52,320 bases of DNA, taken from assembly GCA_902783365.1 (NCBI GenBank), contig CACZQL010000036.1, positions 1 to 52,320 of the forward strand, given 5' to 3'. Origin of the DNA: an uncultured Bacteroidia bacterium. GTDB taxonomy: Bacteria > Bacteroidota > Bacteroidia > Bacteroidales > F082. How positions within the stretch are numbered: the first letter of the stretch is position 1; each line of letters starts with the position of its first letter. The notes beneath the pieces were generated by a model. It was not told where the DNA came from and searched no databases. It saw only the letters and a program-made list of their open reading frames with translations. Below, piece after piece: positions 34,630-44,600 of this stretch. Made by a program: the position numbers and the translations under genes.

Positions 34630-36153
34630 ATGAAGATTCTTTCCATCGAACAAGTCCGGGAAGCCGACCGTTACACGATTGAGCATGAGCCCATTGCCTC
34701 CATCGACTTGATGGAACGGGCCGCCTCCAAGGTGTTCCAATGGCTGGAATACCGCATCGAGGAGGCCGAAACGGTGCGCATTTTCTGCGGCATGGGCAAC
34801 AATGGCGGCGACGGTCTCGCCCTGGCGAGGATGCTGACGGAGCGCGACATCCTCCCCCACGTCTATATGGTGAGGTACACTGAGAAGATGAGTCCCGACT
34901 GCCTTGCTAATTACAACAGGCTTCTGAAAGAAACCAAGGTGCCCGTTCACGATATCCGGACCAAAGACGACTTCCCTGCCTTGACTCCCAAGGAAATTTT
35001 CATCGACGCCCTCTTTGGGTCAGGTTTGAACCGTCCCATCGACGGACTGGCCGCGGAACTGATTGACTATCTGAACCGTCAGAAGGCCATCCGTATCGCC
35101 ATCGACATCGCATCAGGTCTTTTTGCCGACAGCCCCACTCCCGCGGGGACCATCTTCCAACCCGACTACACGCTTACCTTCCAAACCCCCAAACTGGCCT
35201 TCATGATGCCCGAGAACGACCCCTTTGTGGGGGAACTCGTAGTACTCAACATCAAATTGCATCCTGATTATCTTGACGAGGTGGAGACCAACCTTTTCGT
35301 CACGGAACGTCCCATGATGGAGGAAATGATCCATAAACGTCCCAAATATTCCCATAAGGGAACTTTCGGTCACGCCCTCCTCATCGCTGGAAGCGAAGGA
35401 AAAACCGGTGCCGCCTTGTTGAGCGCAAAAGCCTGCCTTCGTTCAGGTGTCGGACTGCTTTCTGTATTACTTCCAAAATCTTCATGGTCAGCACTTAACA
35501 CCTATTTACCTGAAGCAATGCTTTATACCATAGATTCGCTTCGTCCGGGACGAAATGAGCGTTGTTTCGATGACTTTGACCGACTGGAGGCGTTCACCGC
35601 CATCGGCATTGGACCTGGCTTGGGAAAGCAAGAGGATTCTGCAAGGGCTTTGAAACGACTCATTCAACAATGCGAGGTGCCTTTGGTGTTGGACGCCGAC
35701 GCGCTCAACATCCTGGCCGACAACAAGACCTGGCTGGAGTTCCTCCCCACCAAAACCATTTTGACCCCTCACCCGAAAGAGTTTGAGCGCCTTTTTGGTA
35801 AAACCGCCAACAGCTTCGAACGACTGGAACTTCAGCGAACCATGGCCATGAGGCACCAAATCATCATTGTGCTGAAAGGTGCCAACACCTCCATTGCCCT
35901 TCCCAATGGCAGCATCTTCTTCAACTCCACAGGCAATCCAGGCATGGCCACGGCGGGAAGCGGCGATGTGCTCACCGGCATGGTCCTCTCCCTGCTGGCC
36001 CAACACTACTTGCCTGAGGAAGCAGCGGTTTTGGGCGTGTATCTCCACGGCTTTGCCGGAGACCTGGCCGAACAAACCTACGGACAAGAGGCACTCATCG
36101 CCTCCGACATCATCAACCATATCAGTCAAGCTTATCACCATCTTACATCCTAA
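34630..36153 (+). CDS. nnr: Bifunctional NAD(P)H-hydrate epimerase / ADP-dependent NAD(P)H-hydrate dehydratase
   Basis: A 507-residue repair enzyme for hydrated NAD(P)H. The N-terminal epimerase domain (about 1-215) shows FCGMGNNGGDGLALARML and DALFGSGLNRPI. The C-terminal ribokinase-like dehydratase shows HKGTFGHALLIAGSEGKTGA, LVLDADALNIL, LTPHPKEFERLF and NPGMATAGSGDVLTGMVLSL. Length matches E. coli YjeF. The start at 34630 is preferred to 34600, because the promoter -7 element covers the upstream codons. It is followed 7 bp later by rlmD. Confidence 0.95.
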   Translation: MKILSIEQVREADRYTIEHEPIASIDLMERAASKVFQWLEYRIEEAETVRIFCGMGNNGGDGLALARMLTERDILPHVYMVRYTEKMSPDCLANYNRLLKETKVPVHDIRTKDDFPALTPKEIFIDALFGSGLNRPIDGLAAELIDYLNRQKAIRIAIDIASGLFADSPTPAGTIFQPDYTLTFQTPKLAFMMPENDPFVGELVVLNIKLHPDYLDEVETNLFVTERPMMEEMIHKRPKYSHKGTFGHALLIAGSEGKTGAALLSAKACLRSGVGLLSVLLPKSSWSALNTYLPEAMLYTIDSLRPGRNERCFDDFDRLEAFTAIGIGPGLGKQEDSARALKRLIQQCEVPLVLDADALNILADNKTWLEFLPTKTILTPHPKEFERLFGKTANSFERLELQRTMAMRHQIIIVLKGANTSIALPNGSIFFNSTGNPGMATAGSGDVLTGMVLSLLAQHYLPEEAAVLGVYLHGFAGDLAEQTYGQEALIASDIINHISQAYHHLTS

Positions 36154-36160
36154 TTCAGTC

Positions 36161-37600
36161 ATGAGCAACAAAAAGAAAAAAGAACCCGAGTACTTGGAAG
36201 ATGTCCTCATCGTCGATGCCGGCAGCGAAGGAATGTCGGTGGCCAAACCCGAAGGAAGAGTCGTTTTCATTCCCTTCGGCGTCCCCGGCGATGTGGTGGA
36301 CATCGAGGTGTTCAAGAAAAAGAAAAACTACTTTGAAGGCCGCATATTGAAATTCAAGAAACTGTCAGACAAACGTGTTGACCCTGTGTGCCAGCATTTT
36401 GGCCTTTGCGGAGGATGCAAATGGCAGCATCTCGACTACCAATGGCAACTGTACTACAAGCAAAAGCAGGTGAAGGACAATTTCGACCGCATCGGGAAGC
36501 TCGACTATCCTGAGATTCGGCCCATCATCGGAGGTGAGAAGCATTATTTTTACCGTAACAAGCTGGAATATGCCTTCTCCAACCGCAAATGGCTCACCGA
36601 CGGGGCACCCGCTGGCACCTACGGCGAAGAAGAGGTGAAAGGCTTAGGTTTCCATCTCCCCTCCTTGTTCGACCGTGTGGTGGATGTGGAACGATGCTAT
36701 CTCCAAGCCGATCCCTCCAACGACATCCGTCTGTTTGTCAGGAAGTTCACCATGGAGCATGGCCTCTCCTACTACAGCGTCCGCCATCACGAGGGACTGA
36801 TGCGCAACCTCGTGATCCGCTGCAACTCCAAGGGCGAATTCCTGGTGATTTTGGTCATCAGCGAGGACCACAAAGGCATTCGCAACGAATTGGTGCCAGC
36901 TTTGGAAAAACAGTTTCCCCAGATTGTCTCCATCCTGTTGGTCATCAACAGCAAGCTGAACGACATCATCAACGACCTACCCTTCGAGTGTTTGAAAGGC
37001 GATCCTTATCTGATGGAGACCATGGCTTCACCCAGGCCAGGATATCCCGACTTGCAGTTCAGAATCGGACCCGTCTCATTCTTCCAAACCAATGTATATC
37101 AAGCAGAAAGACTCTATCACGCTGCTTTTGACTTGGCCGATGTCAAAGGCGACGAGCTGATGTACGACCTCTATACCGGCACCGGCACCATCGCCCAGTA
37201 TTTCTCACGTTTTGTGCGGCGGGTGGTCGGCATCGAATATGTGGAGGAAGCCATTGCCGATGCCAAGGTGAACACCGCCCTGAACCAAATCGAGAACTGC
37301 GAGTTTTTTGCCGGCGACATGGCGAAAATCCTCACTGACGAATTCATCGAGGCTCATGGACGGCCCGACTTCATCGTGACCGACCCGCCTCGTGCCGGCA
37401 TGGCTGAGAAGGTGGTGGAGCAACTGCTCGCAGTCAAAGCGAAGAAAATGGTCTATGTAAGCTGCAACCCTGCCACCCAAGCCCGTGACCTTCAACTGTT
37501 AAGCACCCTCTATGACGTGAAGGCCGTCCAGCCCGTCGATATGTTCCCCCATACCCAACACGTTGAAAATATTACTTTATTAGAATTAAAAAATCAATAA
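36161..37600 (+). CDS. rlmD: 23S rRNA (uracil-C5) methyltransferase, RlmD/RumA family
   Basis: A 479-residue SAM-dependent RNA methyltransferase. It has an N-terminal TRAM-like segment (VAKPEGRVVFIPFGVPGDVV) and an Fe-S cluster motif (VCQHFGLCGGCKW). The SAM-binding loop is LYTGTGTIAQYF, with VTDPPRAGM and the catalytic cysteine motif VYVSCNPATQARDL. By family it makes m5U in 23S rRNA (U1939 for RlmD); RlmC- or TrmA-like specificity cannot be excluded. A long open frame runs upstream to 35879 but lies inside nnr; the ATG at 36161 is the natural start. It is cotranscribed with nnr. Confidence 0.9.
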   Translation: MSNKKKKEPEYLEDVLIVDAGSEGMSVAKPEGRVVFIPFGVPGDVVDIEVFKKKKNYFEGRILKFKKLSDKRVDPVCQHFGLCGGCKWQHLDYQWQLYYKQKQVKDNFDRIGKLDYPEIRPIIGGEKHYFYRNKLEYAFSNRKWLTDGAPAGTYGEEEVKGLGFHLPSLFDRVVDVERCYLQADPSNDIRLFVRKFTMEHGLSYYSVRHHEGLMRNLVIRCNSKGEFLVILVISEDHKGIRNELVPALEKQFPQIVSILLVINSKLNDIINDLPFECLKGDPYLMETMASPRPGYPDLQFRIGPVSFFQTNVYQAERLYHAAFDLADVKGDELMYDLYTGTGTIAQYFSRFVRRVVGIEYVEEAIADAKVNTALNQIENCEFFAGDMAKILTDEFIEAHGRPDFIVTDPPRAGMAEKVVEQLLAVKAKKMVYVSCNPATQARDLQLLSTLYDVKAVQPVDMFPHTQHVENITLLELKNQ

Positions 37601-37649
37601 CAACTCCCAACTGTCAACTGCTAACTCCCAACTGCTAACTCCCAACTCC
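37601..37649. repeat. Heptad array of seven units between convergent rlmD and aroK
   Basis: The longest single-orientation array: CAACTCC, CAACTGT, CAACTGC, TAACTCC, CAACTGC, TAACTCC, CAACTCC. It begins directly after the rlmD TAA stop (37598-37600). It contains the aroK TAG stop (37635-37637) and encodes the last aroK residues (GVGS). Confidence 0.9.
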
Positions 37650-38144
37650 CCTTACCTCCCTCACAATGGCATCAATGTCGCAGTCCTCGCCTTTGAACAC
37701 CAGTTGTGCTTTCTCGTAGAAAGGCAAACGGTCGGTATAGGTTTTTTGGACGAATGTTGTCAATTCCTCCAAAGATTTCCCAACCACAAGCGGACGTTTC
37801 ACCTTGGATTTGGATAGTCGGTCAACAACAGTTTGTGGACTGATTTTCAAGAAGATGGTGAGGCCATGCTCGTTCATCCAGTCGATATTGTCGTGAAAGC
37901 AAGGTGTCCCTCCCCCGGTAGAGATGACCACATTGTCGTACTGTTCGGTGGAACGCAGAATTTGAGCCTCCAGCTGTCGATACAGCGGCTCGTCGTATTT
38001 ATGGAAAAAATCGTCGGTGGAGATGCAGTATCGTTCCTCGAAAAGATGGTCGGTGTCCTTCCAGTCCAAGCCCAGCCGGCGAGCCAGTCGCTTGCCGTTG
38101 GTGGTCTTGCCTGCCCCCATATATCCCACAAGGAAGATTCTCAT
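37635..38144 (-). CDS. aroK: Shikimate kinase
   Basis: A 169-residue kinase that phosphorylates shikimate on the way to chorismate and aromatic amino acids. Walker A GYMGAGKTT is at residues 7-15, followed by the shikimate-binding DTDHLFEER, STGGGTPCF and the lid arginine region KRPLV. The ATG at 38144 gives the standard start MRIFLVGYMG; a TTG at 38159 in the same frame is less likely. It lies 15 bp downstream of a small lipoprotein gene and probably shares its promoter. The C terminus is formed by heptad units. Confidence 0.94.
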   Translation of the reverse strand: MRIFLVGYMGAGKTTNGKRLARRLGLDWKDTDHLFEERYCISTDDFFHKYDEPLYRQLEAQILRSTEQYDNVVISTGGGTPCFHDNIDWMNEHGLTIFLKISPQTVVDRLSKSKVKRPLVVGKSLEELTTFVQKTYTDRLPFYEKAQLVFKGEDCDIDAIVREVRGVGS

Positions 38145-38159
38145 ACACCTGTCCGCCAA

Positions 38160-38480
38160 CTATTTGATTTCATTGTAATGGTCAAGCATGTATTGGAGCG
38201 AATCGGCCTCCTTGCGAAGCCGTTGCGTCTCACGGGCATAGTTCTCGATGATTTCGGGAGATCCATACACACATGACATCTCCCGCTGCTGAATTCGCGC
38301 ACGGATTTCTTCGATGCGGTTTTTCAACTCCTTTTTCGAGGGTTTCACCTGAGTCTCATTGTTGACCTTGTTGGGGTCCTCGCTACTTCCTGAAGTGTTC
38401 TGGTTGGTACAACATGCCCCAGTGACCACCGAGACCAAGGCTAAGATTCCCAGCCATGCTTTTCTAAAAAACTTTTTCAT
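38160..38480 (-). CDS. Small exported coiled-coil protein, possible lipoprotein
   Basis: A 106-residue protein of unknown function. The N terminus (MKKFFRKAWLGILALVSVV) is a signal sequence followed by TGACC, a weak lipobox. Then come a polar linker and a helix likely to form a coiled coil (KKELKNRIEEIRARIQQRE and YARETQRLRKEADSLQ). I do not recognise the family. The start at 38480 is chosen because the promoter element at 38503-38510 is just upstream. It precedes aroK in the same direction by 15 bp. Confidence 0.7.
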   Translation of the reverse strand: MKKFFRKAWLGILALVSVVTGACCTNQNTSGSSEDPNKVNNETQVKPSKKELKNRIEEIRARIQQREMSCVYGSPEIIENYARETQRLRKEADSLQYMLDHYNEIK

Positions 38481-38502
38481 CTCGTTTGTTTTCTTGGTGA
38501 GG

Positions 38503-38531
38503 CAAAGATACTTCTTTTTTTGAAATATCAA
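38503..38531 (-). promoter_or_regulatory. Bacteroidota promoter of the small lipoprotein-aroK operon
   Basis: TATCTTTG on the minus strand (38503-38510) with TTG (38529-38531) 18 bp upstream of it. Confidence 0.65.
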
Positions 38532-38587
38532 CAGTTTTTTGTTGATAATTCCTGCCCATAAAGCACCTTTTTAATAAAGAAGATGAC

Positions 38588-38595
38588 TATCTTTG
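38588..38595 (+). promoter_or_regulatory. Bacteroidota -7 element of the giant T9SS gene
   Basis: TATCTTTG followed by GTA, 66 bp before the start. The leader then carries the 18-mer AAATATCAATCAATTAAA (38635-38652), also found before the 1055-residue paralogue. The -33 box is unclear. Confidence 0.55.
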
Positions 38596-38661
38596 TAAGA
38601 TGGTTCTTTATGAAGTATTTATTAGTAATTATTTAAATATCAATCAATTAAAACGTTATCC

Positions 38662-41600
38662 ATGAACAAAAGACTAACTTTATTATTGGCAGCCTTGCTG
38701 CTGATGGTATGCATCCCCTCTTGGGGACAGTCGCGGGCGGTAGCCTCCATTGACTTTTCGCAACAGGGCTATGAGAACGCGCGGGATCTCGACGGGGTCA
38801 CCATTGAGATTGACGCCAACGTGAGCATTGTGTTCAACAAGGCATCGGGAAATAACTCCCCAAAATATTACAATTCAGGGGCTTCCGTCCGTGCCTACGG
38901 GGGCAATGCCTTCACGGTATCGACCTTGGCGGGTACCATCACCTCCATTGTCATCACCCCTGGTTCGGGCGATGGTTCCAACGCGGTGACCACCGACGAA
39001 GGCACCTGTGAGTATCCCAATTGGAGCGGTTCCGCCAGCAGTGTGACTTTCTCTGTGGGAGGCACTTCGGGCCACCGTCGCATCCACGCCGTGGAAGTCA
39101 CCTACGAGACCAGCTCCAACGTTGTCTCCGCCCCAGTGTTCAGTCCTGCCGGCGGCACCGTTTACGGCAACAGCGTCACAGTGACGGCCACCTGCGCCAC
39201 CACGGGTGCCACCATCCGTTACACCACCAACGGCAATGACCCCAACAGCACTAGCCCCGTGTTTCCCGCTGCTGGCCTCACCCTTACGCAAAACACCACG
39301 GTGAAAGCCAAGGCGTTCAAGTCGGGCATGACCGAGAGCTCCATCACGACGGCCACCTACTCTTTCCCGGAGATGTATCCCAACATCGCCGCTTGGAAAG
39401 CGGCCCATCCTGAAAGCAGCTCAACCGTCTCAGGCATCTCGGGCAACCTCACCGCCGTGTTCCAAAACGGTTCTTACCTTTATTTGCAAGACGCCACCGG
39501 CGCTCTTTTGGTATATGGCTCCATGACCAACACTTACGAGAACGGCGACCTCCTCATCGGCGGCATCTTCGGCACATCCAACCTTTACAACGGCCTGATG
39601 GAGTTCGAGCCTACCCATCCCTTCCCGGAAGGCGTCGCCGGCACCCCGGTGCAGCCCACCGTGGCCACCGTCGCCCAAATTGAGGCCAACTTCAGCGCCT
39701 ACACCAGCAAGCTGGTCAAGATCGTGGGGATCACCTTCGACGCCGACCACACCTTCACCCAAAACGGCGCGGGCCGTTCCACCACCTTCACCCAGGACGG
39801 CAACACCATGACCCTTTACGATAACTTCCGCTCCCTCGTGGACTACTCTGTCACCGCCGGCGAAACCGCCGACCTCATCGGTCTCATCGGTTGCTTCAAC
39901 GAGACGCTCCAGATCTCCCCAAGAACGACCGACGACATCATCACAGGCACGACTCCCCTGCCGACGGTGGCCACACCAGTCATCGACCCTGAGAGTGGTG
40001 AATACGTGAACATGGTGGAAGTCAGCATCACCTGCGCTACCGAAGGCGCTGTGATCCACTACACCACCGATGGTTCCACCCCCACCGCCACCAGTCCAGT
40101 CTATACGCAGTCACTCCAAATCGTGGATGATGTCACCGTGAAGGCCATCGCCATGAAAGACGGGTACGAGAACAGTGCCGTGGCCACGGCTTCCTACAGC
40201 ATTGTCACCCCGCTCATAGTGACCTTCAGCAAGGTGACCAACCCCATCGACATCAACACCACCGACTCCTACCTGCTGGTCTGTGAGTCCGCTGGAACCG
40301 CCGCCACCGGCACCGTGTCGAGCAGCGCCCTCCAAGCTGTTGGAGTGGCTTACAATCCCGACGAACATACCGTGAGCACCCTGGTAAACATTTCCGACAT
40401 GCCTTATCAGATTGGTCTTGAGGCTGCCGAAGGCGGCTACTATATCGCCATCGGCGAAGGGTACCTCAACAATGGCAGCGGCACCGGCCTCTCCTTGGGT
40501 GCCTCTCCCACGAGCGTCTGGGCCCTCAACACTTACGAAGGCGGTATCATCCTTCAAAACACCAGCAACAACAACCGTTTCCTCGGCGGCACCACCCCTG
40601 AAGGCACCGCCTACAAAGCCTACGCTGTCAACAACCTCGGCAGTGAGAACTACCCCTTTGTCGTCCTTTACAAAGAGGGCGAGACCACCCCGATGCAGAA
40701 TGTCGAGGCACCTACCATCACTCCCAACGGTGGCACCTATACGGCGGCTCAGGAAGTCACCCTGGCCTGCGCCACTGAGGGAGCCATCATCTATTACACC
40801 TTGGACGGCTCCGACCCCACGACCAACAGCGCGGTTTACACTGCCCCCTTCACGGTGAGCTCCACCACCACGGTCAAAGCCATGGCCGCCGCCGAAGGCA
40901 TGAGCAACAGCATCGTGGTCAGCGCCACCTTCACCTTCCCCACCGTCATCACCATCGCCGAGGCCCGTGCCTTGGAGAACAATGAGTATGCCCTCGTCGA
41001 AGGCGTTGTCACCTTCCAAGACGGACGCAACATCTACGTACAAGACGCCACCGCGGGTATCGTGCTGTATCTCAACAGCAACACGGTTCCCTCCGACCTT
41101 GCCCAAGGCGACTTGGTAAAGGCCTACGGCAAGAAAACCGTCTATAACGGCCTCGTGGAACTGACGGGCATTAACGGTAGCGACGCAAGTGTGTTCAACA
41201 TCCTCAGCTCCGGCAATCCCTTGCCAGTAGCCTACAAGACCATCGCCGAGGTGCTGGCCGGCGCCGACGGTCTCCTCCAAAGCACTCGCGTGCTCATCAG
41301 CAACGCCGTCATCGGCACCATCAACCCCAGCGCCAACACCGTACTGTCCCAAGGCAACGACTCCATCAACATCTACAAGATTCCGGCATTGACGGACATC
41401 GAGGAGAACAGCCATGTGAACGTGACCGCTGTGGTGGGTTATTTCCACAACCCCCAACTCCGCGTGGCCAACGCCTCCGACGTGGAACTCCTGAGCTCCA
41501 ACCTCATCGTCACCCCGAGCGTGCTGCAAGGATTCACCTACGAACAAGGGGAAGGTCCCTCCGCCGCCCAATCCTTCACAGTCTCCGGCGAATACTTGAC

Positions 41601-44600
41601 CAGCACCGTGGTCATCACCGCCAACGAGTATTTTGAAGTCAGCGACGCTGAAAACGGCCTCTATGCCAACACCTTGACACTCAACACCACCGACGGCTTG
41701 CTGGGCACTACTTCCGTGTATGTGCGCATGATGGCCGGACTGAGCCAAGGTACCTACAGCACCGCCCTCAGCGTGGTGAGCGGCGACGACGCCTTGACCG
41801 TGAACCTGTCGGGCAACGTCACCATCAGCAACATGGTGGCCACCCCCACCTTCACGCCTGAAGCCGGCACCTATATGGATGCGCAAACGGTGACCATTGA
41901 ATGCGCCACCGAGGGAGCCACCCTCCACTACACCACCGACGGCACCGACCCGACCGAGGAAAGCCCCGTCTATAACGGCCCCATCACTGTCAACACCGAC
42001 ATGACCCTCAAGGCCATGGGCGTCAAGGCCAACTGGCTGAACAGTGACATCGCCTCCGCCACCTACGTCATCCGCACCCCCATCACCATCGCGGAGGCTC
42101 GAATGCTGAACAACGATGAATACGCCACCGTGGCCGGTGTGGTGACCTATCACGACAACCGCAACGTCTATATCCAAGACGCCACCGCTGCCATCGTGCT
42201 GTATCTCAACAACAACACCGTTCCAGAAGCCCTCGCTGTCGGCGACCTCGTCATCGCCTACGGCAAGAAGAGTGTTTACAACGGCTTGGTGGAATTGACC
42301 GGCATCAACGGCAATAATGAGCTGGAACTGATGATCGTGCTACCCGGCAACGAACTGCCACTCGCCACCAAGACCATCGCCGAAATTCTTGAAGACTACC
42401 AAGGCGCCAACATGCTGCAAGCCACCCGAATCAGCATCGAGGAGGCAGTCGTCGAAAGCATCAACAACAGCGGCAACTCCCTGATTTCCCAAAATGGCAG
42501 CCAAATCAACATTTACCGTATGCCCGTTGTTGAGGGCTTGGCGGCGGGCGATATCATCAGCTTCGTCGGTGTGGTGGGTTGCCACAACGCCCCACAAATG
42601 CTGATTTCCTCCGCCAACGACATCACCGTCACCCACAATCCTTCTGTGACCGCCACCCCAGCCAACCTCTCCGGATTTAACTACATCGTGGACAACGGGC
42701 CCTCCGAGGAGCAAACCTTGACCGTGAGTGGAGCATATTTGGAGAACGAGATCCTCATCACCCCCACAGGCGACTTTGAGATCTCTTTGGCAACCGGTGC
42801 TGCCTTCCAACCCACAGACAACATCACCCTTTATCCTACCAACGGCGTGGTGAACAGCACCAGCATCTATGTCAGAATGAAAGCGGGTCTTGAAATCGGA
42901 GCCCATTCCGGAGCCATTACCTTGACCTCGCAGAATGCCATGGAGGTCGTGGTCAACTGCTCAGGTACCGTCTTTGACCAAGGCGGTCCCGTCACCAACG
43001 ACTGGAGAAGGATCTCCGACCTGAGTGAGATCGTCGAGGGCGGACAGGTAATTATCGCTGCCCGTTACGACAACGAGAATGTGAACAGCTACTACGCCAT
43101 GACCGCCTCCACGAGCGGCAAGCCCGAAGGCGTGCTTTGCGAGACCTTCATGTCGGGTACCGATGAAATCCTGCCCGCATCCATCACCAACGATTTGGAC
43201 ACCTACGCTTGGACCATCGGACGCCTCGGCGACGCCTATACCTTCACCAATGCCAACGGTCAGGTGCTGGGTTACTCCTCAAGCACCAACTTCGCCACAG
43301 GTGGCGAAAACATCGGTTGGACCATCACCGAAGGCACTTCCATCGACACCGGCGTGATGGTATCGAACTACACCGCCTTCAACATCATCAACGCCAACGT
43401 GACCACCCGCGCCGCCGCCTTGAACGCCAACCACAACTTCGGTCCCTACTCCACCACCAACATGACCAACGGCAACGGTGCCAACTACAACTTCTACCTT
43501 GATATCTTTGTAGGTACCTCAACCAGCACGCCTACCGTGAGTGCCCCGACCTTCGAACCTGATGGCGGCACCTATTACGAACCGCAAGAAGTCGCGATCA
43601 GCTGTGCCACCGACGACGCCACCATCTATTACAGCACCGAGTCGGAAACCGGTCCGTGGACGGAATACACCGCTCCTATTTTGGTGGACGAGGACCTCAC
43701 CCTTTGGGCCTACGCCGAGAAGGACGGCTATGAGAACAGCCCCGTGGTCAGCGCCAGCTACGTGATTCATGATGACCTTACGGTGATCTTCTTCCAAGAC
43801 TGGGAAGGTGATTGGAACGGCTGGACTTCAGTGCCCGTCGTTGGTGAACCGCAGTGGACCATCGCCTCCTACAGTGGCAACCACTACGCCTACGCCAACG
43901 CCTACAACCAAGGCGCCACCGAGGACTGGCTCATCTCGCCCGCCTTCAGCCTTGATGCCAATCCTGACGCCACCCTGAGCTTCGTCACCGCGAAGAACTA
44001 CAACGGTCCCGACATCGAAGTCTATTTCACGAACGACTACGACGGACAAGACCCAAGTACCGCCACCTGGCAACTCCTTGAATGCCCGCTTTCAACCGGC
44101 AGCTGGAGCTGGGAATCCTCAGGCGACATCGCCCTGACCAACTATAGTGGCAGCAACTGCCATATTGCCTTCAAATATACTTCCACCGAGGATCAAGCCG
44201 CGGGTTGGGAAGTCGATGACATCATGCTCTCCGCCGGCGGTGTCGTCATCAACGACCCGTACTTGGTCGCCACCCCGAACACACTGAGCGGCTTCACCCA
44301 CCTCGAAGGCCAAGGCCCATCAGAAGTCCAGACCTTCGTGCTGTCAGGTGGCAACTTCCTGCCCATGCCTCCCACCTGGGGATCCGTGACCCTCAGCCTG
44401 GGTGATTTGGTTCCTACCTATTTCGAGATGTCGCTGGATGGCGAAACGTTTGGTCATACATTGACCATCGAGCTCGACGAGACCCTCACGCTGGAACCCA
44501 CCACCGTGTATGTCAGACTGAATGCTCCTGAAATCGGGCAATACAACGCGACCATCCTCATCGTGAACAGCTTAGATACTTATACCGAAGTGACGCTTTC

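Noticed and set aside
37601..37649. Heptad arrays as CRISPR or phase-variation promoter repeats
   Set aside because: Units are 7 bp without spacers, and the arrays lie at gene ends rather than in promoters.
38145..38159. TTG start for aroK at 38159
   Set aside because: ATG at 38144 gives the standard MRIFLVGYMG start of shikimate kinases.
40111..42177. 688-codon open frame opposite the giant T9SS gene, and others like it
   Set aside because: The sequence is low in complexity (Gly/Val/His/Asp), repeats in step with the repeats of the sense gene and resembles no family.
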